From contig CAJNDS010002653.1 of assembly GCA_905221605.1 (NCBI GenBank), forward strand, positions 282,340 to 322,339: DNA of 40,000 bases, given 5' to 3'. Within the stretch, counting starts at the first letter, position 1; each line of letters begins with the position of its first letter. Position numbers and translations under genes: made by a program. The notes under the pieces were generated by a model. That model ran no database searches, was not told the origin of the DNA, and was given only the letters and a program-made list of their open reading frames with translations. Shown here one piece after another: positions 8,174 through 18,292 of the stretch. Origin of the DNA: Symbiodinium natans (taxonomy: Eukaryota > Sar > Dinophyceae > Suessiales > Symbiodiniaceae).

Positions 8174-11100
8174 ATGGCTTCGCATCCTGACTTGGAGGAG
8201 GGGCCTACGCCCAATAGAGCTATGCAGCTTTCTTTGACTGCCCCGGCCGATGAAGGGGCAGCTGATGGTCTGATAGCGCCTAGGGGTGTGCCGACCTCTT
8301 ATGGGCCTGCAGCAGCTAGAGATCCTGCTGATATGAGACCTTGTCCTTTCTGGAGCGAGCATGCGCAAACCGAGCTTTTATTGCAAGCTGCGCGCCCTGT
8401 TGATTTGAACAGACGGGATGAGAGACCTGGTGCGAGCGAAGGACTCGCTGGGGATCATGCCGAAGAGTTGGATCAGCAGTTGGCGAGCATGCGAAGAAGT
8501 GATGAGTTTGCAGCAGTAGGGCCATCTGACATGCCTACGCATCAAGCAGAGCAGACCTCTTTGGGTCTGAATCGTCAAGCAGGGCGTGCAGAGGAAACTG
8601 CGGAAGACAGTTTCGCTCGAACCCGGCAGCCGCAACTTGAAGCTGATAGGTTGATCCTGGAAGGCATGCGCGATTTGTTGGCTGTTCTTGTCAAGCAGGG
8701 AGCTGAATGCGTGGCACGGCTGGATAAGTTGGAGGAAGAGATTACAATGAGGTCTGCTGCTTCGGGTTCTGGTAGGATGGCACCGGAAGATGGTCAGCCT
8801 GCATGCAGTCTCCCTCTGTCCGGCACTAGAGAGAGTGCGAATTCCAACACAGGTTTGGGTGTGCAAGGGTCTATGGGTGGTCAAGGTTGCAATCAGGGTT
8901 TGCTGGCCGGGGATCCCAGGGTTGAGTCTAGGGTCACTACGGGGTGTCAATATTTTTACATAGGAGACGCTCCACACTCCTCCAGAACAGAATCCCACGG
9001 AACGTTTGGGCCTCAAGGAAACCAGGGGCCTCCAGGACCTAGCAGGGTTCCGCGTATGAGTGAGTCGGATTTGCTGGGACGTGTGTTGAGCTTGCCGAAT
9101 GAGGAAATGAGTTGGGTCAAGCGACAAATTGAGAGTAAGGCTCAGTCCACTGAAGACCGGATGTATTTGTGGGAGGAATATTTTCAGCAGCAGGATATGA
9201 GGGGAAAGGATTTGCAGGTGGCAAGGAGCCACCCTCAATCGCCGCTCCTCACCGGAGGCGGACTACGGAGTGCGCAGCCACGTGAGTCTGTTCTTGCTCC
9301 GACAATTTCAAAGGCTTCGCCAACGCCGGACCAAAGGGGCCTCAGTCTCCAGGCTCGGGAAATGACGGGTAGGCTCGACCACATGGGAGTCCGGGGGGTT
9401 GGGGAGGTTCCTCACTTGCATTCGGCTCCGGGGGGTTCTCAGCAGGGTTCTCATTTGCATTCGGGTTCTCAGCAGGGTTCTCATTTGCATTCGGGTTCAA
9501 GGGTCTCACTTGGCGCCAATGGGTTTATGCCGGAAGGGCAGTTGGGCCTGCGTGGGTTGCTAGATCGGGGTGCTGCAGATGGGGCCGCGGTCCTGAGCTG
9601 CAATGATTCAAGTTTGAACGCCGGCCGCAATGGACCAGTCACTCAACAGTCTCCGGTTGTTGATGCTCCAAATATGAGGGCATGTGCTGACAGTCCAGGC
9701 CTTCGAGAGCAGTACGTGAGTGCATGTGCGGCCGATGTAACAAGTCCATGTTCTCCTTTTCATCCTCTTCTTCCTGGAAATCTTGGGGTTTGGAGCGCGG
9801 GGGATGCTTTGCATGGACAGTCAGTTGCCCCGAACATGCTTCCTGATGGCTATCCTAGTAGCGTTGCTCCTCCTACTTTATCAGCACAAGGGAAAGGGGG
9901 GGATGAGCGCCAAGGGAGGGATGTGTACAGTCCGGGGGATAAGGCCTATTGGGAGCTTCCAAAACTTCCTGAACTGGATCCGAGTCAGGCTCCGTTGCAG
10001 GCGGGGGATTGGATTGCAACTATCACTCCGATGATGGCAGACTTGTCACAGAACAGTGGCGAGTACTGGCAGGCCATAGTGCATGAGGCCTCCCAACTTT
10101 ATCAACAGTGGCAGGTTGCAGATCCCCTTACGCGTGCTAGAGTTGTCGCTCGCATTCCTCCGTACTTGCAAGACGCGCGGTTTTCGAGACTCGAAAATAG
10201 GGCCCTCGCTATGCTGTTGAAGGGCCTCCCAGAGGTGCTTCGCGAAGAGGTTATCGCCTCGCGCAACTTGAGTACCATCAATGTCATTTTTAAAGTGTAC
10301 TGCGCGTATCAGCCCGGAGGGCTGCGGGAGCGCGGAATGCTTCTTTCGTACCTCACCAGTCCTGGTCAAGCTGCTACTTCGTCGGATGCTGTGTCACGTC
10401 TGCGTAAGTGGTTCAGGTGGTTTGATCGTACAGTGCAAATGGGCGCAGCGTTGCCCGACGTGAGTCTTTTGACGCAGGGCTTAGATCAGATGTGTCAGCA
10501 GCTGCTTGTGACCATGCACGTCATGTTTAGGCTCAACATTGTGAGAACTCAGTGCGCTATTGATCACAATCCGACCCTTTCCAGTTTGACCACATATGCT
10601 CGTGCGTTGCAAGCTGAGTTTGAGGTTGCTGCGGTAGGGGTGGCTGATTCGACCACAGGGGGCGGCAAACGACAACGCCTACAGGCGATGACAACAGGCC
10701 CTGGAGGGAATGGAGGACCACCGGGTCCGCCTAAACCGCCTAGTAATCCTCCCAACCCCAAAGCGCTGGATGGAAGTGCCAAAGGTGAGGGAAAGGGTGC
10801 TACGACCGCTGCGGCAGCGGTGGGGGGATCGCAGCAGGGTTCCTCTTCTCCTGTGCAGCCTCCGCCTAGAAAGAAGTGCTCGTTCTTCTTGAAGGAAAAT
10901 GGGTGTAGGCTTGGCAACACGTGCACGTTTGAGCATGATAGGAGCCTGATAACGCCACAGAATCCCAGATGCTTTAATTGCGGAGCTCTGAAGCATAAAA
11001 AGCCGGACTGTGAGTTTCCCGGAGGTGGCAAGTTTGCTTCCAAAGGAAATGGGGAGATGCCGCAACCGTCCGCAAAGGCCTCGGGCCAGGGGGTACAACC

Positions 11101-14100
11101 TTCGGGCAGTGAGAACGCAAGCAGTCTGAACAACGCTAAAGCGCCTAATCCTACTCCGAAGGCTAAGGCGGCCACGTTGAAACCTGAGGACATCCTTGCA
11201 AATGCACAGGCTATGTTGCAGGGGCTACAGCTCTCAGGCCTCAGTGGTCCGAGGCTAGCAGTGCTTCGAGCCTACAGCGCTTCATCAACAGATCCTTTTG
11301 CCCATGCTGCGTCTAGTTCTCCGACTGTTGGACGGTATGGTCTTCTAGATGGAGGAGCCGCAAATCCGCTCAGGACGGGGGAGCAGCTTGAGCTGGCTAC
11401 TTCTACGGTCGTAGATGTTTCGCTTGCGACCGGAGAGGATGCAAGGTTGTGGATGACTCGCACAGGTACATTGCTTTCAGACATGCAGGTGGATCCTATA
11501 GTTCCAATGGGTTGTCTAGCAAGCGAGCTGGGCTGTACCGTTGCGTGGGAGGGTTCGCTGTGTCGCGTGTGGCATCCTGAGCGAGGATGGCTGGATATTA
11601 CCATGGTGGACCAGTGTCCTTATGTGGACCGATCCATCGCGCTAGCCTTGATCAGAGAACTGGAGCTGCTACGAGCGACAAGACTGGTTCAGGCTGCGCG
11701 ACTCAGAATCTTGGGCGATCATCGGCAGAAAGGTTTTGCAGAAGCCTGGGCGACGCTGCAAGGGATTACTCGAGGCGGGGTCACTTCTGGTCACGAAGAG
11801 GACTGGTTGCGAGGTCTTGACTCTGCATTCTTCAGCGTTATGGCATCGTTGTTTTCGGCTGCCCCCGAAGAGAAGGTTCTTGAGGCGATTGGGACTCCTT
11901 CTTTTGAGGTGGCTGGTTATGAGCCACCGTGGAATCGGAGGCTGCGGAGATCAATGGAGAGGTCCAAGGGCGTTTTGGTTCACTTATGCTCGGGTCTACA
12001 AGATTGGGTGCCCCGTCCGAAGAGTGACTACAGGGTACTATCTGTTGACTTTGCAAATGGCCATGATCTCTTGAACCATGGTGTGTGGAGCTATTTGACC
12101 AGGCTTGCGAAGTTGGGTTTGATTCGAGGAGTTGTCGGCGAGCTGCCAGGCCCTTGCGATAGCAAGGGTTGCTATGCTGTGTTGGCGATGAGGGCACTTG
12201 GGCTCTTTGCTCTAGCGCAGGCCGTTAACGGGGACACCTACATTGCGCTCACAGCGTCTGACAATCCTTCAACGTCAGAAGGAGACCTTGCCAGAGACGA
12301 CGACAGAAACCCAACCCCTGAGAATCTTGGTTATGACTGTACCAGTGTGCGAAGATGGCCTATCATGGACAAGTTGGGTCAGATTGCTACGTTTAGGACG
12401 GCGCAGTGCGACCAAGGGTATTTGGGAATGGGAGCTACAGAATCTACAACCATGGAGGTTATGACAACGTCATGGGACTTGTATGTCCTGTTGCACCGTC
12501 GTGTTTTGTTGAATCGGTACATGGACCGTTGGGCCCCTGGGCTTGTGTTAGCAGTGCTCAAGACGTGGGATCTTTGGCTAACCGATACAATCAATGACAG
12601 ACGCAAGCGTGCATATGAGCAGAGTGTCTATCTGGCCGAGGCTTCAGGTAGTGGACATGACTCGTTGCCTGAGGTGCGACAGTGGCTTGTGGATGACAGA
12701 GGAGAATGGCCTACAGAGGTCGTTCCACGAGTTCGCCCTCTTCGAAGAACAGGACAGTTTCGACCTCCTGCTACTCCGTTGCCTGTGCCTAGGCTGGCCC
12801 GGGTTCGGCTGAGCGAGGCCGAGAGGGAGTATAAGAAACATGTCGAGAGGGGGCATTTTCCTTATAGGTCCGACTGCCGTGAGTGCTTGCGGGGCGCCGG
12901 TAAGAGACGGCCGCATCGACATAGAGGACCCACTGTGGACTCTTACTGCATCGCTGCTGACCTGGGCGGTCCGTATGTTCCTGCTTTGTCTGAGCTCTCA
13001 CCCTTGAAAAGCATGCCTAAGCCACGGTACCTCTTCGTTGCTTGTTACACGTTTCCAATAGACGAGCAGACGCAAAAGTTTATCTGGAACGATGACAAGA
13101 ACACAGAGGGTACAGGAGTTGGCAATGTGGAGAGTGAGGCGCTCATTGAAGTCAGGGCACAGTCCGATGGTGCGGAAGGCAGTGATGATGTTCGGGATGG
13201 TGGGGCATTTATGACTCGGCCCGGTGATTTTTCACCGGAAGAGATGCCGTATGAACCTTCAGAGGCTGATCTGAATCCTGAAGAGGGGAAGCCCGGAAGA
13301 GAGCCATCGGAGGTAACGGAGGATGAGCGGAACCTGGACCCTGAAGCAGGAAAGCCGGGGAGAGAGCCGTCGGAGATAACAGATGATGAGCAGTTGGAGC
13401 GTGACGTTGCGTTTAGAAGTGAAGAACCGGGAGACGCTGTTCCAGAGGTTTGTGCATCGTACTTGAGAGAGGTGGATGAGACGACGAAGCTTTGGAAGAA
13501 CAAGTATGCAGACAGGGTATCTGGAGTTGGCATGAGGCGCCTTATCTTTGTTGAGACGCTGTCGAGACGTACCAAGGAGGAGGTGTCAGCTGCTTTGAAT
13601 AGGACGCTATCCAAACTGCAACGTTGGCAATTTCCCATGTTACGCTTGCACACAGATCGGGGCGGTGAATGGATCAATCAGCTGGTCAGAAAGGTAGCCG
13701 ACAACCACCAGCTCAGTCATACTTGCACAGAGGCACATGACCCTGCGAGCAATGGCAGAGCAGAGTCGTCAGTTGGTATCATTAAGGCAGCTATCCGTTC
13801 ACGTCTTGAAACTGCTCCGGGCTTTGGGCCAAAGTACTGGTCATTGGCAGCGTTGGATGCAGGAGAATCCCTTTTGCGCTCCGAGATGGCACGCTTTGAC
13901 TCTAGTATTCGACCGTTGCTTCCATGGGCCACTCAAGTTTGTGTGAGAGAAAAGAAGGTTACAGAGAGTCATTGGACTGCGCGCTTCATCAATGGCTTCA
14001 TTGTTGGTCCTTCTAGCTACACTCCTAAGGGCTACACCATAGCTACAGAACCTCTTGATGAGCCGAAGCTGCTGGTGTCGACAACTATCCGCCTTCAGAG

Positions 14101-17100
14101 ACCGTGGCATGCTCTTCCTGCAACCCTTCCAGGCGAGATATGGCAGGTTGATCCTACCCGTCGTGTGCGACGCAAGTCTTCGCTGCTTGAGCCTGACTTG
14201 AAGGACACTGCCTTGGATGATCTGGCAGTGGTTGGAGGGGAGGTAGCACGGATATCGGAAGACAATGTGCGTAAAGTGGGGCCAGATGATGCGTCAGATT
14301 TGGATTTGTTTCCTCCTAGTCCATCGGTGTCACTTGCAGCTCGCAGGGTCTGCAAAAGCACGCAGCGCTTGACGTTGGAGCAATCGGAGGAAGCAGCCAG
14401 GGCATTGTTGGCCGGCAGCACACTAGATAGGTGTGCAGTGGCAGGCGTGGTGTATGCGTCGTTGAACCGCTCCACCACGTCGAGTAGCCAACGTCAGGCT
14501 GACAAGGACATGTTTTCACAAGCTGGGTCATGGGCCGTTTCCCTTGGAGCATTTTGTCGAGGATCCTTCGTCGGGGTGATCTCGGAGTCCAAAGTGCGTC
14601 CTGCGTTGGTTCGGCTGGTGAATCGGTTGATTGCAAGCTTTGATGGGGCTCATGAGTATACCGCTTTCAGAGTTACATTTAACGCTGCGTCTGTGCTGCA
14701 TCGTGATGTTCATAACCAACGCGGTTCCCTGAACATGATCCTTCGTCTCTCCGACTTTGGTGGGGGCAGGGTTTTTACGACAAACGGACCGCTGGATTTC
14801 GATGCTTGTGGAAGGGTATACGTAGATCCGAGTGTTCCTCACGGCGTTGAGCAATTTGCAGGGCCCAGATTGGTGGTCATTGCATATACGCCGGCTTTTA
14901 TGGCAAAGCTCTCGATTTTGGATGTCCATGCTTTGCTGTCGTTAGGCTTTAACATCCCCGTGTCTTTGCGCCCTCTACCTGTTCCATCGACGCTGCGGCC
15001 CCAGGCGGCTGGTTTACAAATCCGAGATGATGGGAGCTCTAGTCCGGTGATGTCGTCGGGATTGCTCCAGCTTCAGTTTCCGGTTGCCCTGGCTCGGGGA
15101 GGTGAGGAGTTTGTGGAGGATGGGGAGCGCTACATGCTGCGTTCTCTAGTTTGGCATGCTGATTCCAAACCCGATGACACATCGGGGGGGAGTCTTGCGA
15201 GGCTGGCTGATGCTGTTGTGTCTTCGCACGAAAATCCGCTTCAAGTTGGCGCGAGTTCTCCAAAAGGTGCGGCAGGAAGAGGCTGGCTTGATCCTTATTG
15301 CGATGTCTCCGAGTACTTTTCTTACGGTGATGACAATCCCCGTCCGATGAGCTTTAGAGGCGAAGCCGAGGCTCAAGACCTAGAAGACCTGATGGGTCTC
15401 ATGGCATGCTTGGAGGACATTACGCGTGGGATCCAGTTTCCTTTGGTGCGGGTTCTGAAACTCAGACAGTTGGCTTTGGACGCGGAGGATCTCCTCAAAG
15501 GTGCATCATTGAGTCTGATGAGGGCTCAAGTGGAGTCAGCTTTGCAGGATCTGGGAGCAGGTGGCATTCCATTGATCGGGGAGCCTGATCCTGATGTTCT
15601 CCTTCAAACCCGCCAAGTGCCACTGGCTGAGGCTCGCCAGCACTTGGATGACTGGAAAGCTGCGATCAGTGATGAGCTTAACGCGCTTATCCACACTCAT
15701 CAGGCTGTAAAAGTCATAACGCAGAAGGACGTTGAAGCTTTGGAAGCAGCTGGAGTGGTGATACAGATGATTCCGGGCAAGCTTGTCTTGACTGAAAAGC
15801 CGCCTGACAGGCGGAAGAGGTCACGCCTAGTGGCCTGTGGAAATCATCTACCGGATACGCAACCTCCAGCGGCAGGCATTATTGATCCTTTGGCGCCTGC
15901 TGATGTGTCGTCATCCACTTCGAGTACAGTTTCCAAGGCGGTGGAGCGTAAGGAGCTGTACGCGGCGGGGTTGGAGGCGGAAGCGCTGCGCATCCAACTG
16001 AGGTGGGCTGCTGGTCACCGGTGGGACTCACGAGCCGTTGATGTCAAAACTGCTTTCTTGTTGGCGCCTGCTCGCCGAAGAAATGGGTCACGCGTGGTAG
16101 TGCTTGTCCCGAAACTTGTCTTCGAAGCAGAGTTGATGGAGCGTGGCAGCATGCTGTTGGTGGATCGTGCCTTATACGGGCTCGCTGAGAGTCCTTCAGA
16201 TTGGAGTTGCTTTCGGGACGGAACTTTCCGAGAGTGGCACTGGCCTGGCCCGAATGGGGATTTGCGGAAAATGAAGCAGATGGAGTCCGACTCCTCACTG
16301 TGGCTTGTGTTGGCTGCTGCTCTTGGTGCTGACGGTGTAGTGGAGATCGTCGATTCGAAAGGCGAAATTCTGGCGATAGTCGGAGTTTACGTAGACGATC
16401 TACTCTTGAGCGGACCGACTGCGGAATTGGATGCAATCGAGAATGCTTTGGAAGGTTTGTGGAAGACCAGCGCTCCAACCACAGTGTCTGAGGGCTTGAG
16501 GTTTTGCGGCTTGGAGGTCAACCTGGATAGCGATGGCGCGTACCTCTTGCATCAGACTTCTTACCTGAAGGACTTGGTGGGTCGCTACACTCTTCCTGCT
16601 AATTCCACGCTTCCAGATTTCCGGGTGGGGTATGAGGAACAGGAAGAAATCAGTCTTCCCGCGCTCCGACGTTCTCAGAAGCTGGTTGGTGAACTACTCT
16701 GGCTTTCGGGAAAGACAAGGTTGGATGTCTCCTATACCATCAACAAGTTGGGGCAACTGGTGTCCAGATTTCCGCGAATGGTGTATGAGGATGGCTTACG
16801 AACATTGGCCTATCTGGCCAGGACATCAACGACGATGCTTCGCTACGGTGCCTTTGACGAGCCTTGGAGGGGGGAGAACCCTCTTCGGTACAACAGGAAG
16901 AAGATCACCATGGAGACTTGGTCTGACGCAAGTTTTGGCCAGGATGATGGAGGTCGAAGCCAACATGGTGTGCTGCTAGTCTTGGCTGGTGGAGTGGTCA
17001 GCTGGCACAGCAGCAAGCAAACACTGACCGCTCAATCCACAGCAGAAGCAGAACTCATAGCAGCGGTCGAAGGCATGACGCTGGGACGAGCTCTGGGACC

Positions 17101-18064
17101 TGTTTGGATGGAGTTATGCCGCGAGTCTTTGCTGTGGAGTGCAAATGTGGACAACTCAGCCTGCGTTCAGTTGCTGGTAGTGCCAGGTGGTGCCTGGCGC
17201 ACTCGCCACTTGAGGTTACGTGCAAGACACTTCAGGGAGGCTTTGGCTGAAGAATCTATTGCGGTGCAACATGTGCCGGGAAGTGAGATGACGAGTGATG
17301 TTTTGACGAAGTCCATGCCCGAAGGACGCATGCAGTTTTTACTCCGCTTGCTTGGTTTTGTTGAGTGCGTGCTAGGAGAGAGCGAGCAGCAGTCACAACC
17401 GCAACAGCATGAAGGGGATCAACAGCTGTGTTCACTGGCTTCGCCGAGTATCGCCGACCCTCGTCTTGCTTCACTGCTCACGCTGCTTGTCGCGGCGTCG
17501 TGTGTTCAGCCAGTTCAGGGAACGAGTCCTGCGCGGAGTGAGTCTGGGTTTACTTGGGAGGACGTGAGTCTTGTCGTGGTTCTCATCAGTCTGTGGGAGC
17601 TCCTGAGAGGCTTGTGGAGTGTATTGCGTCGTAAGGGGTCTGAGGCCTGGGTTCGGTGTCTTGCTACAGTTGGAAATCGCACTCAAACTAGTGGCCGTAG
17701 TGTACAGGAAAATCCAATTCCGCTGTCAGAACTTCCAGTGCAGTCCCATCGGAATGGCGCTTTGCGAGAACAGGCCAGATTGTATGGCTCCTTATCTGTT
17801 GGCGGCAGTTCGCCCAGGCAGTGTGGAGCGTTGGCATCTGAACTTGAACAATCAGGTGCTGATTCGATTTCACGCCGATTGCAGAAGCCAGTTGTTCTCT
17901 GCGCCAATCGAGGTGAGGCACACGTTTCCAGAGTTGTTGCTTACGGGGCGACGCAAAGCCTGGTTCAAGTTTCGGGAGCAGACCCCGGACTGCCTGTGCG
18001 ACGATGTGTCAGCTGGAGCGAGGAAACTGTCCAAGCTTGGATAGGCTCTACATGTTTGAGATAG
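8174..18064 (+). CDS. Copia polyprotein: Gag-PR-IN-(2OG-like)-RT-RNase H-tail
   Basis: 3296 codons from ATG 8174 (GCCATGG context; the frame is open back to a GTG at 8159). Gag, residues 1 to about 1000, includes a duplicated Gly/Ser/His-rich repeat (nt 9418-9500), a CCCH finger (residues 902-920, CX8CX5CX3H) and a CCHC knuckle (933-946, CX2CX4HX4C). A protease-like LLDGGA motif has Asp1059 but Gly in place of Ser/Thr. The integrase has an HX4H...CX2C zinc site from His1556, then Asp1596, Asp1828 and Glu1864 (D2-E spacing DX35E). About 170 extra residues, including an acidic GKPGREPSE repeat, separate the first two Asps. Residues about 2115-2245 resemble a 2OG-Fe(II) oxygenase (His2176, Asp2178, His2223, Arg2232). 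RT has VDVKTAFLLAP (Asp2623), ALYGLAESPSDW and YVDD at 2739. RNase H has Asp2918 and TAEAEL. The last ~260 residues hold two hydrophobic segments (about 3098-3115 and 3130-3150). No frameshift or stop is present. Confidence 0.93.
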   Translation: MASHPDLEEGPTPNRAMQLSLTAPADEGAADGLIAPRGVPTSYGPAAARDPADMRPCPFWSEHAQTELLLQAARPVDLNRRDERPGASEGLAGDHAEELDQQLASMRRSDEFAAVGPSDMPTHQAEQTSLGLNRQAGRAEETAEDSFARTRQPQLEADRLILEGMRDLLAVLVKQGAECVARLDKLEEEITMRSAASGSGRMAPEDGQPACSLPLSGTRESANSNTGLGVQGSMGGQGCNQGLLAGDPRVESRVTTGCQYFYIGDAPHSSRTESHGTFGPQGNQGPPGPSRVPRMSESDLLGRVLSLPNEEMSWVKRQIESKAQSTEDRMYLWEEYFQQQDMRGKDLQVARSHPQSPLLTGGGLRSAQPRESVLAPTISKASPTPDQRGLSLQAREMTGRLDHMGVRGVGEVPHLHSAPGGSQQGSHLHSGSQQGSHLHSGSRVSLGANGFMPEGQLGLRGLLDRGAADGAAVLSCNDSSLNAGRNGPVTQQSPVVDAPNMRACADSPGLREQYVSACAADVTSPCSPFHPLLPGNLGVWSAGDALHGQSVAPNMLPDGYPSSVAPPTLSAQGKGGDERQGRDVYSPGDKAYWELPKLPELDPSQAPLQAGDWIATITPMMADLSQNSGEYWQAIVHEASQLYQQWQVADPLTRARVVARIPPYLQDARFSRLENRALAMLLKGLPEVLREEVIASRNLSTINVIFKVYCAYQPGGLRERGMLLSYLTSPGQAATSSDAVSRLRKWFRWFDRTVQMGAALPDVSLLTQGLDQMCQQLLVTMHVMFRLNIVRTQCAIDHNPTLSSLTTYARALQAEFEVAAVGVADSTTGGGKRQRLQAMTTGPGGNGGPPGPPKPPSNPPNPKALDGSAKGEGKGATTAAAAVGGSQQGSSSPVQPPPRKKCSFFLKENGCRLGNTCTFEHDRSLITPQNPRCFNCGALKHKKPDCEFPGGGKFASKGNGEMPQPSAKASGQGVQPSGSENASSLNNAKAPNPTPKAKAATLKPEDILANAQAMLQGLQLSGLSGPRLAVLRAYSASSTDPFAHAASSSPTVGRYGLLDGGAANPLRTGEQLELATSTVVDVSLATGEDARLWMTRTGTLLSDMQVDPIVPMGCLASELGCTVAWEGSLCRVWHPERGWLDITMVDQCPYVDRSIALALIRELELLRATRLVQAARLRILGDHRQKGFAEAWATLQGITRGGVTSGHEEDWLRGLDSAFFSVMASLFSAAPEEKVLEAIGTPSFEVAGYEPPWNRRLRRSMERSKGVLVHLCSGLQDWVPRPKSDYRVLSVDFANGHDLLNHGVWSYLTRLAKLGLIRGVVGELPGPCDSKGCYAVLAMRALGLFALAQAVNGDTYIALTASDNPSTSEGDLARDDDRNPTPENLGYDCTSVRRWPIMDKLGQIATFRTAQCDQGYLGMGATESTTMEVMTTSWDLYVLLHRRVLLNRYMDRWAPGLVLAVLKTWDLWLTDTINDRRKRAYEQSVYLAEASGSGHDSLPEVRQWLVDDRGEWPTEVVPRVRPLRRTGQFRPPATPLPVPRLARVRLSEAEREYKKHVERGHFPYRSDCRECLRGAGKRRPHRHRGPTVDSYCIAADLGGPYVPALSELSPLKSMPKPRYLFVACYTFPIDEQTQKFIWNDDKNTEGTGVGNVESEALIEVRAQSDGAEGSDDVRDGGAFMTRPGDFSPEEMPYEPSEADLNPEEGKPGREPSEVTEDERNLDPEAGKPGREPSEITDDEQLERDVAFRSEEPGDAVPEVCASYLREVDETTKLWKNKYADRVSGVGMRRLIFVETLSRRTKEEVSAALNRTLSKLQRWQFPMLRLHTDRGGEWINQLVRKVADNHQLSHTCTEAHDPASNGRAESSVGIIKAAIRSRLETAPGFGPKYWSLAALDAGESLLRSEMARFDSSIRPLLPWATQVCVREKKVTESHWTARFINGFIVGPSSYTPKGYTIATEPLDEPKLLVSTTIRLQRPWHALPATLPGEIWQVDPTRRVRRKSSLLEPDLKDTALDDLAVVGGEVARISEDNVRKVGPDDASDLDLFPPSPSVSLAARRVCKSTQRLTLEQSEEAARALLAGSTLDRCAVAGVVYASLNRSTTSSSQRQADKDMFSQAGSWAVSLGAFCRGSFVGVISESKVRPALVRLVNRLIASFDGAHEYTAFRVTFNAASVLHRDVHNQRGSLNMILRLSDFGGGRVFTTNGPLDFDACGRVYVDPSVPHGVEQFAGPRLVVIAYTPAFMAKLSILDVHALLSLGFNIPVSLRPLPVPSTLRPQAAGLQIRDDGSSSPVMSSGLLQLQFPVALARGGEEFVEDGERYMLRSLVWHADSKPDDTSGGSLARLADAVVSSHENPLQVGASSPKGAAGRGWLDPYCDVSEYFSYGDDNPRPMSFRGEAEAQDLEDLMGLMACLEDITRGIQFPLVRVLKLRQLALDAEDLLKGASLSLMRAQVESALQDLGAGGIPLIGEPDPDVLLQTRQVPLAEARQHLDDWKAAISDELNALIHTHQAVKVITQKDVEALEAAGVVIQMIPGKLVLTEKPPDRRKRSRLVACGNHLPDTQPPAAGIIDPLAPADVSSSTSSTVSKAVERKELYAAGLEAEALRIQLRWAAGHRWDSRAVDVKTAFLLAPARRRNGSRVVVLVPKLVFEAELMERGSMLLVDRALYGLAESPSDWSCFRDGTFREWHWPGPNGDLRKMKQMESDSSLWLVLAAALGADGVVEIVDSKGEILAIVGVYVDDLLLSGPTAELDAIENALEGLWKTSAPTTVSEGLRFCGLEVNLDSDGAYLLHQTSYLKDLVGRYTLPANSTLPDFRVGYEEQEEISLPALRRSQKLVGELLWLSGKTRLDVSYTINKLGQLVSRFPRMVYEDGLRTLAYLARTSTTMLRYGAFDEPWRGENPLRYNRKKITMETWSDASFGQDDGGRSQHGVLLVLAGGVVSWHSSKQTLTAQSTAEAELIAAVEGMTLGRALGPVWMELCRESLLWSANVDNSACVQLLVVPGGAWRTRHLRLRARHFREALAEESIAVQHVPGSEMTSDVLTKSMPEGRMQFLLRLLGFVECVLGESEQQSQPQQHEGDQQLCSLASPSIADPRLASLLTLLVAASCVQPVQGTSPARSESGFTWEDVSLVVVLISLWELLRGLWSVLRRKGSEAWVRCLATVGNRTQTSGRSVQENPIPLSELPVQSHRNGALREQARLYGSLSVGGSSPRQCGALASELEQSGADSISRRLQKPVVLCANRGEAHVSRVVAYGATQSLVQVSGADPGLPVRRCVSWSEETVQAWIGSTCLR

Positions 18065-18284
18065 CTCCACGTTGACGTGCGAAGAGGCCTTGAGTCAACT
18101 GAGAGGACTTGAGCTGCTTGTTGCTTAGTCCGTCTAGTTTTGTTTATAGCTCTTTCCCGTAAATGACACAGACTGTCGCCTGATGCTTTTCAGGGGGCGG
18201 AGGTCTTCTGACCAGCTTTTGTATTTTTCCGTCATATCTCCTCAACATCCAGGGCTTTTAACAACAGAACCGCAGCGTAGCTGT
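18065..18284 (+). other. 3' untranslated part of the copia element
   Basis: About 220 bases between the polyprotein stop and the purine tract. I see no ORF, repeat or known motif in it. Confidence 0.6.
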
Positions 18285-18292
18285 GGGGGGAG
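18285..18292 (+). promoter_or_regulatory. Polypurine tract
   Basis: GGGGGGAG directly abuts the 3' LTR, the expected position of the plus-strand primer in LTR retrotransposons. Confidence 0.7.

Noticed and set aside
8378-9238. 286-codon minus-strand ORF
   Set aside because: Shadow of the copia polyprotein; no recognisable domain and the plus strand has clear protein motifs.
13045-13677. 210-codon minus-strand Ser-rich ORF
   Set aside because: Antisense of the acidic repeat inside the integrase; composition is explained by the plus-strand codons.
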